From JAMCTM01 sp023473545 (GTDB lineage: Bacteria; Patescibacteriota; Microgenomatia; Levybacterales; UBA12049): a DNA stretch of 44,209 nucleotides. Shown here in pieces: positions 15,721 to 23,546 of this stretch (positions within the stretch are counted from its first letter, which is position 1; every line of letters starts with the position of its first letter). Both the position numbers and the translations under genes were made by a program. Location: the NCBI GenBank assembly GCA_023473545.1, contig JAMCXO010000013.1, positions 1-44,209 on the forward strand. Reading direction: 5' to 3'. The notes beneath the pieces are model-generated. The model was not told the origin of the DNA. It ran no database searches and worked only from the letters and a program-made list of their open reading frames with translations.

Positions 15721-16875
15721 CTATTTACTTTGCCCTCCCGGCGGCTGCGGTAATCTTTCCAAAAAATAATCAAAGACCCATTCCGTATCCATGGGTCCGG
15801 GATTTGCTTCCGGATGAAACTGGACAGACATAATAGGCAGGTTTTTGTGAATAATTCCTTCATTTGTGCCGTCATTCGCGTTGGTAAACCACGCTCTGAA
15901 ATTATTCGGAATGCGATTGACATAGAACCCGTGATTTTGGGTTGTTATAAAACATTTTTTGCTTTTGCTTAAGATACATGGCTGATTTTGGCTTCTGTGG
16001 CCGTATTTTAGCTTGCCGGTTCCCCCTCCCAGGGCCAGGGTTAACAGCTGATGGCCAAGGCAGATGCCCAGTATCGGGATTTGCCTTTTTAGCGCCTTGG
16101 CAATTGTGTTGATAGTTTTATCGGCCATTTGCGGATTGCCCGGGCCATTTGAGACAACTATCGCGTCAAAAACCGGTTTTCCTTCTTGGGTGAGCGTTCT
16201 CGGCATGGCAGGCTGAGTGTCGGAAAAGGGGTCGCGGTCCCAGGGGACAGTTATCACCCTTACCCCTCTTTTTAGAAGAGAGCGGATGATATTTCTTTTT
16301 GCCCCGCAATCTATAAGAAGGACTGTTATTTTTTTATGGTTTGCCGGATTTTGGGCGAAGGACGGGCCGGGCGCGTGATAGACAAAGGCCTCAGGTTCCA
16401 AGACCCTAATTTGGTTTGCGCAGACTTTTGGCAGAAGGTTTTCCTTGTTTGGATCGTAGAATTCTATATCGCCTTTTATAACTATTTTTCCGAGCATTGT
16501 CCCTTTCTCTCTGATTTTTTGCGTAAGAAATCTGGTATCGTTTATTTCAATGGCCGGAATCTTTTCCCTTTTAAGCCAGTCGGAAAGGGTTTCTTTGCTT
16601 AAAAAATGAGACGGGGTATCAATATAATTTGAGACAATAAGTCCCGCGGCTTTTATTCCTTCGGATTCCCAATATTTTTTATCCGCCACGCCATAATTGC
16701 CGATAATAGGATATGTCAGGATTAATATCTGTCCTTTGTAGGAGGGATCAGTCAGGCTCTGCGGATATCCGACCATGCCGGTTGAAAAAACAACCTCTCC
16801 GGCCGAAGACGATAAGAAACCAAAACTTAATCCTTCAAAATGAGAGCCGTCTTCTAAAATTAGTGTTCCCTTCAT
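15721..16875 (-). CDS. carA: Carbamoyl-phosphate synthase small subunit (glutaminase)
   Basis: A 384-residue class I amidotransferase subunit that hydrolyses glutamine and channels ammonia to CarB. The N-terminal CarA domain (GTLILEDGSHFEG, then FSTGMVGYPQSLTDPSY) is followed by the glutaminase domain with Cys272 (GICLGHQ), His354 and Glu356 (VQFHPEA). Length matches the family. It follows pyrB by 35 bases and precedes carB by one base, so all three are one transcription unit. No strong Shine-Dalgarno sequence precedes it. Confidence 0.96.
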   Translation of the reverse strand: MKGTLILEDGSHFEGLSFGFLSSSAGEVVFSTGMVGYPQSLTDPSYKGQILILTYPIIGNYGVADKKYWESEGIKAAGLIVSNYIDTPSHFLSKETLSDWLKREKIPAIEINDTRFLTQKIREKGTMLGKIVIKGDIEFYDPNKENLLPKVCANQIRVLEPEAFVYHAPGPSFAQNPANHKKITVLLIDCGAKRNIIRSLLKRGVRVITVPWDRDPFSDTQPAMPRTLTQEGKPVFDAIVVSNGPGNPQMADKTINTIAKALKRQIPILGICLGHQLLTLALGGGTGKLKYGHRSQNQPCILSKSKKCFITTQNHGFYVNRIPNNFRAWFTNANDGTNEGIIHKNLPIMSVQFHPEANPGPMDTEWVFDYFLERLPQPPGGQSK

Positions 16876-16910
16876 GTAAGATTTAACTGAATATGCCCCA
16901 AGTTAGGCAT

Positions 16911-17867
16911 TTAGGCCAGAATGAGTGATAAAAGCGCCATTCTCAGATACATGCCGTTTTTTATCTGGGAGTCAAGGTATACGGCGCGGGAATCTTCATC
17001 AACCTCTTTTTCGATCTCGTCCAGTCGTGGCAGCGCATGCATGACAATGCTTTTTTTCTTCATTTTCATAAGGAGCTTATTGTCAACATTATATTTTCCA
17101 TGCATTTTATTGTAGATTTTGGCGCTCATGAATTCTTTTTTTATGCGGGTAACATATAAGACATCGGCTTTTTCAATAATGTTAGTCAGCGTAGCGCTTT
17201 CACTAAACCTGACGTTTCTTTCTTTTAGGTAATCCCTGGTTGCGGCCTGAAGCCTGCCTTGGGACGGTGAAACAAAGGCTATCTCCGTTTGGGGAAAAAG
17301 CGATAAAAGTTTTGCCAGGGAATTTACCGGTCTGTAGCGGCCGAGTTCCCCAAAAAAAACGACCCGCAGGCCGTCTGTTTGTCCCAGTTCGTCTTTAATG
17401 GTATAAAGATCGTAAAGGGCTTGAGTCGGGTGTTCTCCTATGCCGTCTCCGGCGTTTATTACCGGTATGGAGGCAATATCGGCCGCATGTTTAACAATGC
17501 CGGTTTCCGGATGGCGGATAACCAAGATATCGGCGTAAGACGAGAATACCTTGATTGTGTCTTCAAAACTTTCCCCCTTGGCAACAGATGTGGTTTGCAT
17601 ATTTGGCAGGGGAATTACCGAACCGCCTAGGCGCTCCATTCCCGACGCAAAAGAGGCGAATGTTCTTGTTGAAGGCTCAAAAAAAAGCGGCGCCATAATC
17701 TTGCGCCGCAGGGTATTTAATCCGCCCTTAGCAATTACCGTCTTTCTAATCCGATCCGTTTTTTTAAAAATAATCTCAATGTCTTCTCTTGAGAATTGGG
17801 AGCAATCAATAATATCTTTACCTTTAAACTCAATCTTTATCCCGTTATGGTGACTTTTGCTTCCCAT
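16911..17867 (-). CDS. pyrB: Aspartate carbamoyltransferase catalytic subunit
   Basis: A 318-residue transcarbamoylase that joins carbamoyl phosphate and aspartate to carbamoyl-aspartate. The carbamoyl-phosphate loop FFEPSTRT is at residues 62-69, the catalytic lysine loop in TSVAKGES, HPTQ follows in GEHPTQALYD, and the aspartate-binding segment is MHALPRLDEI. The N-terminus is about ten residues longer than usual (a polar stretch with two His). No pyrI regulatory-subunit gene is nearby, so the enzyme is probably a free trimer. The ATG directly follows a T-run behind a hairpin in the leader, which suggests control at the RNA level. Confidence 0.95.
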   Translation of the reverse strand: MGSKSHHNGIKIEFKGKDIIDCSQFSREDIEIIFKKTDRIRKTVIAKGGLNTLRRKIMAPLFFEPSTRTFASFASGMERLGGSVIPLPNMQTTSVAKGESFEDTIKVFSSYADILVIRHPETGIVKHAADIASIPVINAGDGIGEHPTQALYDLYTIKDELGQTDGLRVVFFGELGRYRPVNSLAKLLSLFPQTEIAFVSPSQGRLQAATRDYLKERNVRFSESATLTNIIEKADVLYVTRIKKEFMSAKIYNKMHGKYNVDNKLLMKMKKKSIVMHALPRLDEIEKEVDEDSRAVYLDSQIKNGMYLRMALLSLILA

Positions 17868-17931
17868 AAAAAATCCAGAGGTTTTTTGGTCTCCGGGATT
17901 TTAATTTAACAAATACCTTGTCTCTTGTCAA
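17868..17931 (-). promoter_or_regulatory. pyrB-carA-carB promoter with 5' hairpin leader
   Basis: On the minus strand TTGACA (17926-17931), 17 bases, TAAATT (17903-17908). The start site falls near 17896, in the run CCCGGAG. The first 22 transcribed bases form a hairpin, CCGGAG (17891-17896) with CTCTGG (17875-17880), one G-U pair, a ten-base loop, followed by ATTTTTT and the pyrB ATG. The layout recalls nucleotide-sensing leaders of other pyr operons (start-site switching of E. coli pyrC, attenuation of pyrBI). Confidence 0.6.
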
Positions 17932-18005
17932 GCCCCGAAATAGCCCGTCCTGACGACCCGTTCGGGGGTTTGCCCCGTTGCGTGTGCCATACTATTCCAT
18001 AGCCT

Positions 18006-18758
18006 ATGGATTCAGGAAATGAGTATAAGAACGAACCGGAACCAAGCAGCTGCGTTGCCGATCAGGCAGCGGGGTTACGATCGGAGACAGTAATGACCTG
18101 GCGTTCACCGCTAGTTCTTCTCGCCGTTGGGTTCGTCGCTGTTGTCTTGATTGGCGGAGGCGCCTATCTTGGCCTGAACCAAAGCCGATCTACACCGCAA
18201 CCAGGCAAAACAATGACGCCTGCCAGCCGCTCCCGCCCAGCAAGTAACACACCAACTACATCACCACTTACTCCAACCTGGGCAGTTTCAGCTCAACCCC
18301 TCTTCCACCATCCGGCTGCGGCATTACCCACTTTTGTCCCTCTTGCTCAAATCACCCCTGCTCCTGTTGACGTGTCTACGTGGAAGGTGTATTCTAACGC
18401 CTCCTGGGGTCTTTCCGTGCGCTACCCATCCGATTGGACTCTTAGCGCTGATCGAGCGAACCCTCAAACGTGGGTCGCCTTCTATCCTCCATCCTCGGAC
18501 CCCAAGCTCCCCTCTCCCAATATCAGCTTCTCCTACTGGTCAGACAAACCATATCCGGCTGGTCTCCCGCAGAACATAATTGTTGATGGGATTTCCGGAA
18601 ACGAATCTGAGACCCCATCTGGCCAGCTTGGCTACCCGGGAAGCTACGAGATCCGTCTTCCTTACCGAACGGGCATGCTGGATTTTTCTGTCTCTGAGGA
18701 TCTTGACCTGAAAAGCTTCCTCAAGGCGATGCTGACGACCTTGATTCTGAAGCCCTAG
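18006..18758 (+). CDS. Single-pass membrane protein with PsbP-like extracellular domain
   Basis: A 250-residue protein with a transmembrane helix at about residues 34-57, then a Thr/Ser/Pro-rich linker (58-122) and a C-terminal globular part beginning WKVYSNASWGLSVRYPSDW. This last motif, a Trp-rich strand followed by a YPxxW turn, is typical of PsbP/lipoprotein-like surface domains found on many Gram-positive and CPR proteins. The exact role is unknown. An alternative start is Met30. The gene is visibly richer in G+C than its neighbours and stands beside insertion-sequence debris, which suggests transfer. No clear promoter or ribosome-binding site was seen. Confidence 0.6.
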   Translation: MDSGNEYKNEPEPSSCVADQAAGLRSETVMTWRSPLVLLAVGFVAVVLIGGGAYLGLNQSRSTPQPGKTMTPASRSRPASNTPTTSPLTPTWAVSAQPLFHHPAAALPTFVPLAQITPAPVDVSTWKVYSNASWGLSVRYPSDWTLSADRANPQTWVAFYPPSSDPKLPSPNISFSYWSDKPYPAGLPQNIIVDGISGNESETPSGQLGYPGSYEIRLPYRTGMLDFSVSEDLDLKSFLKAMLTTLILKP

Positions 18759-18782
18759 CGATCACTCTTTCCTTACATGAAG

Positions 18783-18802
18783 CCATGCGCTTTAGCGCGT
18801 GG
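18783..18802 (+). repeat. IS200/IS605-type subterminal hairpin
   Basis: CCATGCGC TTTA GCGCGTGG forms an eight-base stem with one G-T pair and a TTTA loop, followed by AGGAAG. Hairpins of this form, with a loop TTTA and a flanking GGAGG-like run, mark the ends of IS200/IS605 elements that are recognised by TnpA. It stands about 60 bases before a TnpA remnant. Confidence 0.55.
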
Positions 18803-18858
18803 AGGAAGTTTGTCCACGTTCCTGTTTAGGTTGGTGTAAAATAAGGAAGTGAAGATAA

Positions 18859-19086
18859 AGGTACAAAGCGCATGTTGCCTATCAAACCCAGCACCATATA
18901 GTCTGGGTACCGAAATATCGAAGAAAAGTACTTGTCGCAGGGGTAAAAGAAACTACATTTGAACTTTATGACTTTATTATAAACAATTTGGATATTGTAG
19001 ACAAATTCAATGAAGATATTAACTTGTATCTACTTTTAAACTACGTACGTAAATCCTCAATAGTTAATTTGTCTAAAAGCTTGTGA
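18859..19086 (+). pseudogene. tnpA: Truncated IS200/IS605 transposase TnpA remnant
   Basis: The frame reads RYKAHVAYQTQ then HHIVWVPKYRRKVL, the unmistakable N-terminal signature of Y1 (HUH) transposases, including the metal-binding His-x-His region. No start codon survives in this frame: a TAA lies immediately upstream at 18856-18858, while a GTG about ten bases earlier is one base out of frame. After about 30 residues the similarity fades into an AT-rich tail that ends at TGA 19084; the catalytic tyrosine helix is missing. It is thus an inactive fragment about 75 codons long. Its 3' end overlaps a GrpB-like pseudogene on the other strand. Confidence 0.75.
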
Positions 19087-19572
19087 TAAAATTCGTATTT
19101 GTTTTTTTGATACTTCCTGAAAGATTTATCCTTTAGACTTTCTTTTAATTTTTCGTACTTTTTTCTTAACGATTTGTTTTTCGAGAGGGCTTCAAAAACA
19201 GCGATTTGTCTTCGCATTGATTCGGAGTTTGGGTCGGTTAAATACAACTCGATTTCGTGTCCTTCTGCCTCAAGCCTCCAAGTAATTGAATCCTTCTTGC
19301 TACTCTTAGGAGTTCCAAAGAGCTTAATTAAAAAAGGAGTGAATTTATTGAAATTTTCCGTGGAAGAAAAATATAAATATCAATATCTCCCTGTCCCGAT
19401 ATTTCCAATGCCGAGGCTCCCATATGTCTGGTCTCAAGATTGGAAGAGCCTGCCGTACTTTTTTAATTATGCCCTCAGCGATTTGGGTGATTTTTTTATC
19501 AAAAGGCTTGACAGTAACCTTTTTGTCTTCCGGTATCTTTTTTAGAAAATCTTCTTCATCCCAAGTAAGCAT
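19041..19572 (-). pseudogene. GrpB-like nucleotidyltransferase pseudogene (two frameshifts)
   Basis: Three overlapping frames on the minus strand join into one plausible protein of about 175 residues. The first (start ATG 19572) reads to KKVRQALP, the second continues with RHMGASALEISGQGDIDIYIF, and the third runs from FTPFLIKLFG through WRLEAEGHEIELYLTDPNS to LTIEDLRT at 19041. The middle piece is the GrpB nucleotidyltransferase motif (HxGSxS followed by GxGDIDI). The frame changes are near 19447 and 19360. Each exists only in one frame, so the intact product cannot be made unless the sequence has errors. It lies 68 bases from folD and beside the transposase remnant. Confidence 0.65.
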
Positions 19573-19640
19573 GTTTATAGTTTACCAAATTGACTTAATT
19601 ATACCCCTCTTGTCAAGCACCCAATTTGTTTGTTTCTGAC

Positions 19641-20474
19641 CTAGTCCGCCAGGTTTTTTAGGAGCATGGCCACATTTACAGGGCCTACTCCCCCGGGCGT
19701 TGGAGTATAAAAAGAAGCGATATCCTTGATTTCATTTTCATCATAGTCCCCGCAAAGTTTTCCGTTTTCATTATGGAGTCCTATACCGATTAGGATCACT
19801 CCTTTTTTAATTAAATTGGCTCTTATGACGGATTTTTTGCCGACAGCGGAAATGATAATATCGGCGTTCTTTAATAATTCTTTTTTGTTGCGGGTTTTGG
19901 TGTCAATTACATTTATATTTAATCCTTTCTTCCTAAAGAAATTTATAACCGGTCCTCCCCCCGTAGCCCCCTTGCCTATTATTAAAATATCTTTTGTTGA
20001 TAACCATCCAATAAATTTATGTATATTTTTATTGTTCGAATTGCGCGATGATCTAAAAATGTATTCTAAAATGTAATTTACTGCCAGGGCAATTGGAGAA
20101 TCGTATTTTGAATCGGGTCTGAAACCGTCAACATCCTTGTCCGCGGCAACAGCCATTATGATAGAATCTTTATCAAGATGTTTCGGTAAGGGCTGCTGGA
20201 TTATAATTCCGTTAACGGAAGAAGAATTTAATTTATTTATTAGCTTAATTATCGCGTCATCCTCTACCGATTCACGAAAGCGGTAGATGGTTGTTTGTAT
20301 GCCTAGGATTTGGGCTTTTTTTTCTTTTTGTCCGATGTAGGATTTTGAAGAAAGGTCACTGCCAATATAAATAATTGCCAGGCGCGGAATCTTGCCCCTT
20401 TTTCTAAGCTCATTTGTTTTCCTGCCCAGTCTTTTCAGAATGTTGCCGGCTAGGTTTTTGCCATTTAACATCAT
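19641..20474 (-). CDS. folD: Methylenetetrahydrofolate dehydrogenase/cyclohydrolase
   Basis: A 277-residue bifunctional enzyme that interconverts 5,10-methylene-, 5,10-methenyl- and 10-formyl-tetrahydrofolate. Visible features are the catalytic SYIGQKEKKA (Tyr and Lys four residues apart), IIIQQPLPKH, DKDVDGF, a Rossmann glycine motif (IIGKGATGGGP, slightly altered from the usual GRSxxVGxP) and the signature PTPGGVGPVNVAML. The start is the ATG at 20474, which overlaps the gyrA stop by four bases (ATGA), so translation is coupled. A farther upstream in-frame start inside gyrA is unlikely. Confidence 0.93.
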   Translation of the reverse strand: MMLNGKNLAGNILKRLGRKTNELRKRGKIPRLAIIYIGSDLSSKSYIGQKEKKAQILGIQTTIYRFRESVEDDAIIKLINKLNSSSVNGIIIQQPLPKHLDKDSIIMAVAADKDVDGFRPDSKYDSPIALAVNYILEYIFRSSRNSNNKNIHKFIGWLSTKDILIIGKGATGGGPVINFFRKKGLNINVIDTKTRNKKELLKNADIIISAVGKKSVIRANLIKKGVILIGIGLHNENGKLCGDYDENEIKDIASFYTPTPGGVGPVNVAMLLKNLAD

Positions 20475-22945
20475 TGTTCTTTTTCGATACAACTGGCCGA
20501 AGCAACGTGGTCATTTGGGTTGGAAAATCTCATCAGTATCACGCCCTGTGTGTTTCTCGAGAGTTGCGGTATAGAGGAAAGCTCGAGTTTAACCACCTGT
20601 CCTTTTTGCGATGTGATGATAATTTGCGTTGCCTTCTCCGGGACTACCTGGACAAACGCAGCCCTGCCTGTTTTTGGGGTAATCTTTGCCACTTTTATTC
20701 CCTGTCCTCCCCTTCCCTGTCCCCTGAATTCACTGGTTGAGGTTTTTTTGCCCAGCCCGTTATCCATAATTGTTAAGAGGTCGGGTTTCGCGTTTTTGTC
20801 CACAACATCCATGCCTATGACAATGTCTTTTTCCCGAAGTTTTATCCCCCGAACGCCTGTGGTGCTGCGTCCCATTGGCCTGACAGCCGTTTCCGAAAAT
20901 CTGATCGCTTTTCCTTCGTGTGTTGTTAAGATAACATCCTGATTGCCGTTGGTTAATCTGCTCCATGCCAGCTCATCGCCTTTGGCAAGGGTTATGGCGG
21001 CAATGCCGTTTCTCCGTATGTTTTCAAATTCGGTTATGGCGGTTTTTTTGACCGTGCCTTTTTTAGTGGTCAGAAATATATATTGTCCGTTAGACGGATT
21101 TTTCTCTCTGTTTTTAACAGAGTAATTAATAAATGATTCAACCCTTTCTCCCTGCTCGATATTTATAAGATTTACAATGGCGGTTCCTTTACTGGTTCTG
21201 TTGCTGTCCGTGATTTCAAAGGCCCTTAGCTGGTAGGCTTTCCCTTTGTTGGTAAAAAAGAGTATATTGTCGTGGGTCTGAGCGTAACGGATTGAGAATA
21301 TACCGTCCTCATCCTTGGTGGTCATGCCTTTTATTCCTTTTCCTCCTCTTTGCTGCACCCTAAAACTGCCAAGGCTTTGCCTTTTTATATACCCTGTGTT
21401 GGTTATGGTTATAACAGTTGGTTCGTTTTGGATAAGATCTTCTTCGGAAAACTCCCCTACCTTTCCCTTAAAAACCCTTGTCCGGCGCGGATCCTGATAC
21501 TTTTCTTTTAGATTTTGCAGTTCGTGTTTTATAACAGTTAAAATTTCCCCTGAGTGGGAAAGGAGTTTTTCTAAATACTCAATCGTTTCTTTAATCATTT
21601 GATATTCATCTTCCAGTTTTTGCCTCTCAAGCGCCGCCAGGCGGCGAAGCTGCATGTCCAGGATCGCGGTTGCCTGAAGGGGAGAGAGTTTAAAGCGCTC
21701 CATAAGGTTTGTTTTTGCTTCTTCCTGGGTTTTTGATGCCCTGATCAGTTTTATAACAGCATCTATATTGTCAACCGCGATCTTTAGCCCCTCCAGTATA
21801 TGGAGCCTTGATTTCGCCTCCCGCAGTTCGAACTCCGACCTTCTTTTAACTATAAGAAATCTATGCCTTAGGTATTCTTCCAGGATGGATTTAAGGTTAA
21901 GAGTTTGAGGAGTGCCGTCTACCAAAGCGACTAAATTTGCCGGAAACACGGTTTGCAGACTGGTATTTTTAAAAAGATTATTGAGAACCTTTTTGGGAGA
22001 AGCGTCCCGTTTTAGCTCCACCATTATTCTGATGCCGTGTCTGTCCGATTCGTCCCGAAGATCTGTTATGCCTTCGATTTTTTTGTCCTTGGCCAACTCA
22101 GCGATCCGGGCAACCAAAAGGGCCTTGTTGACTTGGTATGGAAGCTCCGTGATGATAATAGCCGATTTTCCGTTGCCGATTTCCTCGATTTCCGCTTTTC
22201 CCCTGATAGTAATTTTGCCTTTGCCGCTTGTATAAACGTTTTTAATCTCGTTGAGATCATAAATTGCCCCGTGGGTTGGGAAGTCGGGTCCTTTTATAAA
22301 TTCCAGAAGCTCGTCAATGGTAACGGAGGAGGTTAAAGCGGAAGGATCCGTTTTCCCGATCATAAATACCAAAGCGTCAACCACCTCCGCCAGATTATGA
22401 GGAGGAATCTTGGTTGCCATGCCCACGGCAATTCCTTCACTGCCCATGAGTAAAAGATTAGGCAGTTTTCCTGGCAGAAAGGTTGGTTCTTTGAGGCTCG
22501 CGTCAAAGTTTGGCAGATGGTCCACGGTTTCTTTGTCTATGTCAAAAAGCATCTCCGCTGTTATGGCGGAAAGCCGCGCCTCCGTGTAGCGCATTGCTGC
22601 CGGGGGGTCGCCGTCCAGGGAACCAAAATTTCCCTGCCCGTCTATCAACGGGTAGCGCATAGAAAAGTCTTGAGCTAAGCGAACAAGCGCGTCATAGATA
22701 GGCATGTCGCCATGGGGATGATATTTTCCCATCACCTCGCCGACAATCTTGGCGCTTTTGGCGTACTTGGCGCTGTGGGCTAAACTCATTTCATGCATGG
22801 CATAAAGGATTCTGCGGTGCACCGGTTTTAGCCCGTCCCGAACATCGGGCAGGGCGCGGGCGACAATCACGGACATGGCGTAGTCAAGGTACGCCCGCTT
22901 CATCTCGATAGTTATTTCTGTTTTTGCAAGTTTACCAATATCCAT
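20471..22945 (-). CDS. gyrA: DNA gyrase subunit A
   Basis: An 824-residue type IIA topoisomerase breakage-reunion subunit. The N-terminal winged helix has HPHGDMPIYD (residues 77-86) and AAMRYTEARL with catalytic Tyr120. The C-terminal beta-pinwheel carries QQRGGKGIKG, a GyrA-box, which marks it as gyrase and not topoisomerase IV. The position equal to E. coli Ser83 is Met81, while the Asp87 equivalent (Asp85) is kept. It follows ppa and gyrB on the same strand and is overlapped by folD. Confidence 0.97.
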   Translation of the reverse strand: MDIGKLAKTEITIEMKRAYLDYAMSVIVARALPDVRDGLKPVHRRILYAMHEMSLAHSAKYAKSAKIVGEVMGKYHPHGDMPIYDALVRLAQDFSMRYPLIDGQGNFGSLDGDPPAAMRYTEARLSAITAEMLFDIDKETVDHLPNFDASLKEPTFLPGKLPNLLLMGSEGIAVGMATKIPPHNLAEVVDALVFMIGKTDPSALTSSVTIDELLEFIKGPDFPTHGAIYDLNEIKNVYTSGKGKITIRGKAEIEEIGNGKSAIIITELPYQVNKALLVARIAELAKDKKIEGITDLRDESDRHGIRIMVELKRDASPKKVLNNLFKNTSLQTVFPANLVALVDGTPQTLNLKSILEEYLRHRFLIVKRRSEFELREAKSRLHILEGLKIAVDNIDAVIKLIRASKTQEEAKTNLMERFKLSPLQATAILDMQLRRLAALERQKLEDEYQMIKETIEYLEKLLSHSGEILTVIKHELQNLKEKYQDPRRTRVFKGKVGEFSEEDLIQNEPTVITITNTGYIKRQSLGSFRVQQRGGKGIKGMTTKDEDGIFSIRYAQTHDNILFFTNKGKAYQLRAFEITDSNRTSKGTAIVNLINIEQGERVESFINYSVKNREKNPSNGQYIFLTTKKGTVKKTAITEFENIRRNGIAAITLAKGDELAWSRLTNGNQDVILTTHEGKAIRFSETAVRPMGRSTTGVRGIKLREKDIVIGMDVVDKNAKPDLLTIMDNGLGKKTSTSEFRGQGRGGQGIKVAKITPKTGRAAFVQVVPEKATQIIITSQKGQVVKLELSSIPQLSRNTQGVILMRFSNPNDHVASASCIEKEQ

Positions 22946-23019
22946 AACAAGAAAAATTTCTAATTTTTAATTCCTGCTTTTTAAGCAAATCCAATTTTTT
23001 AAAAATTTCAAATTAAAAA
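22946..23019. repeat. AT-rich spacer of AATTTCAAATTAAAAATT type
   Basis: The gap between ppa and gyrA is almost purely A/T and contains imperfect copies of words such as TTTCAAATTAAAAATT and TTTCTAATTTTTAATT. Similar words appear inside pilD and the PilW-like gene. No promoter was recognised. Confidence 0.4.
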
Positions 23020-23532
23020 TTATTTAACAGATCTTTTTACCGCTTTGATTGCCGCTTCTTTTCCTTTCCACTCTTTTATTTTTACCCACTTGCCCGGTTC
23101 TAAGGTCTTGTAGTTTTCAAAAAAATGCCTTATTTTATTTTTTAGCGAATCAGGCAGGGTATCTATTGTCAGTTCTCCATAAAAAGGATCAGCTTTTTTG
23201 GCCGGGACAGCCAGAATCTTAGTGTCAATTCCGGCCTCATCCTCCATTTCAAGCATGCCTATTACTATTGAGGGTATAACGCTGCCGGGCATTAGAGCCT
23301 GTTCACTTAAAACCAGCGCGTCAATCGGATCCCCGTCTTCGGCAAGAGTGTTTGGAATAAAGCCGTAATTAAACGGATAATTCATTGCCGTATATAAAAA
23401 TCTGTCTACAAAAATTACTCCACTTTTTTTGTCCAATTCGTACTTTATGTTTGAATCTTTCGGTATTTCCACCAGAATATTGACCTCGCCTTGGTCGGGA
23501 TTTTTGCCGATTGAAATTTTTTTAATATCCAT
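23020..23532 (-). CDS. ppa: Inorganic pyrophosphatase (family I)
   Basis: A 170-residue soluble pyrophosphatase, hydrolysing pyrophosphate from polymerisation reactions. The metal-binding core DGDPIDALVL is present, as are YPFNYGFIPNT and KADPFYGE. Length is typical for the family. The start is ATG 23532, eight bases after a GAGGGGGTGA Shine-Dalgarno sequence; an in-frame GTG three codons earlier overlaps that signal and is rejected. It lies between gyrB and gyrA in one operon. Confidence 0.95.
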   Translation of the reverse strand: MDIKKISIGKNPDQGEVNILVEIPKDSNIKYELDKKSGVIFVDRFLYTAMNYPFNYGFIPNTLAEDGDPIDALVLSEQALMPGSVIPSIVIGMLEMEDEAGIDTKILAVPAKKADPFYGELTIDTLPDSLKNKIRHFFENYKTLEPGKWVKIKEWKGKEAAIKAVKRSVK

Positions 23533-23546
23533 TTTTCTCACCCCCT

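Noticed and set aside
15720..15923. 68-codon upstream extension of carB
   Set aside because: It lies wholly inside carA in another frame, and the family N-terminus starts at 15719 one base after the carA stop.
20520..20942. 140-codon open frame on the plus strand inside gyrA
   Set aside because: It is an antisense shadow of the gyrA coding region with no ribosome-binding site or recognisable domain. Several similar long shadows over gyrB, carB and pyrB were dropped for the same reason.
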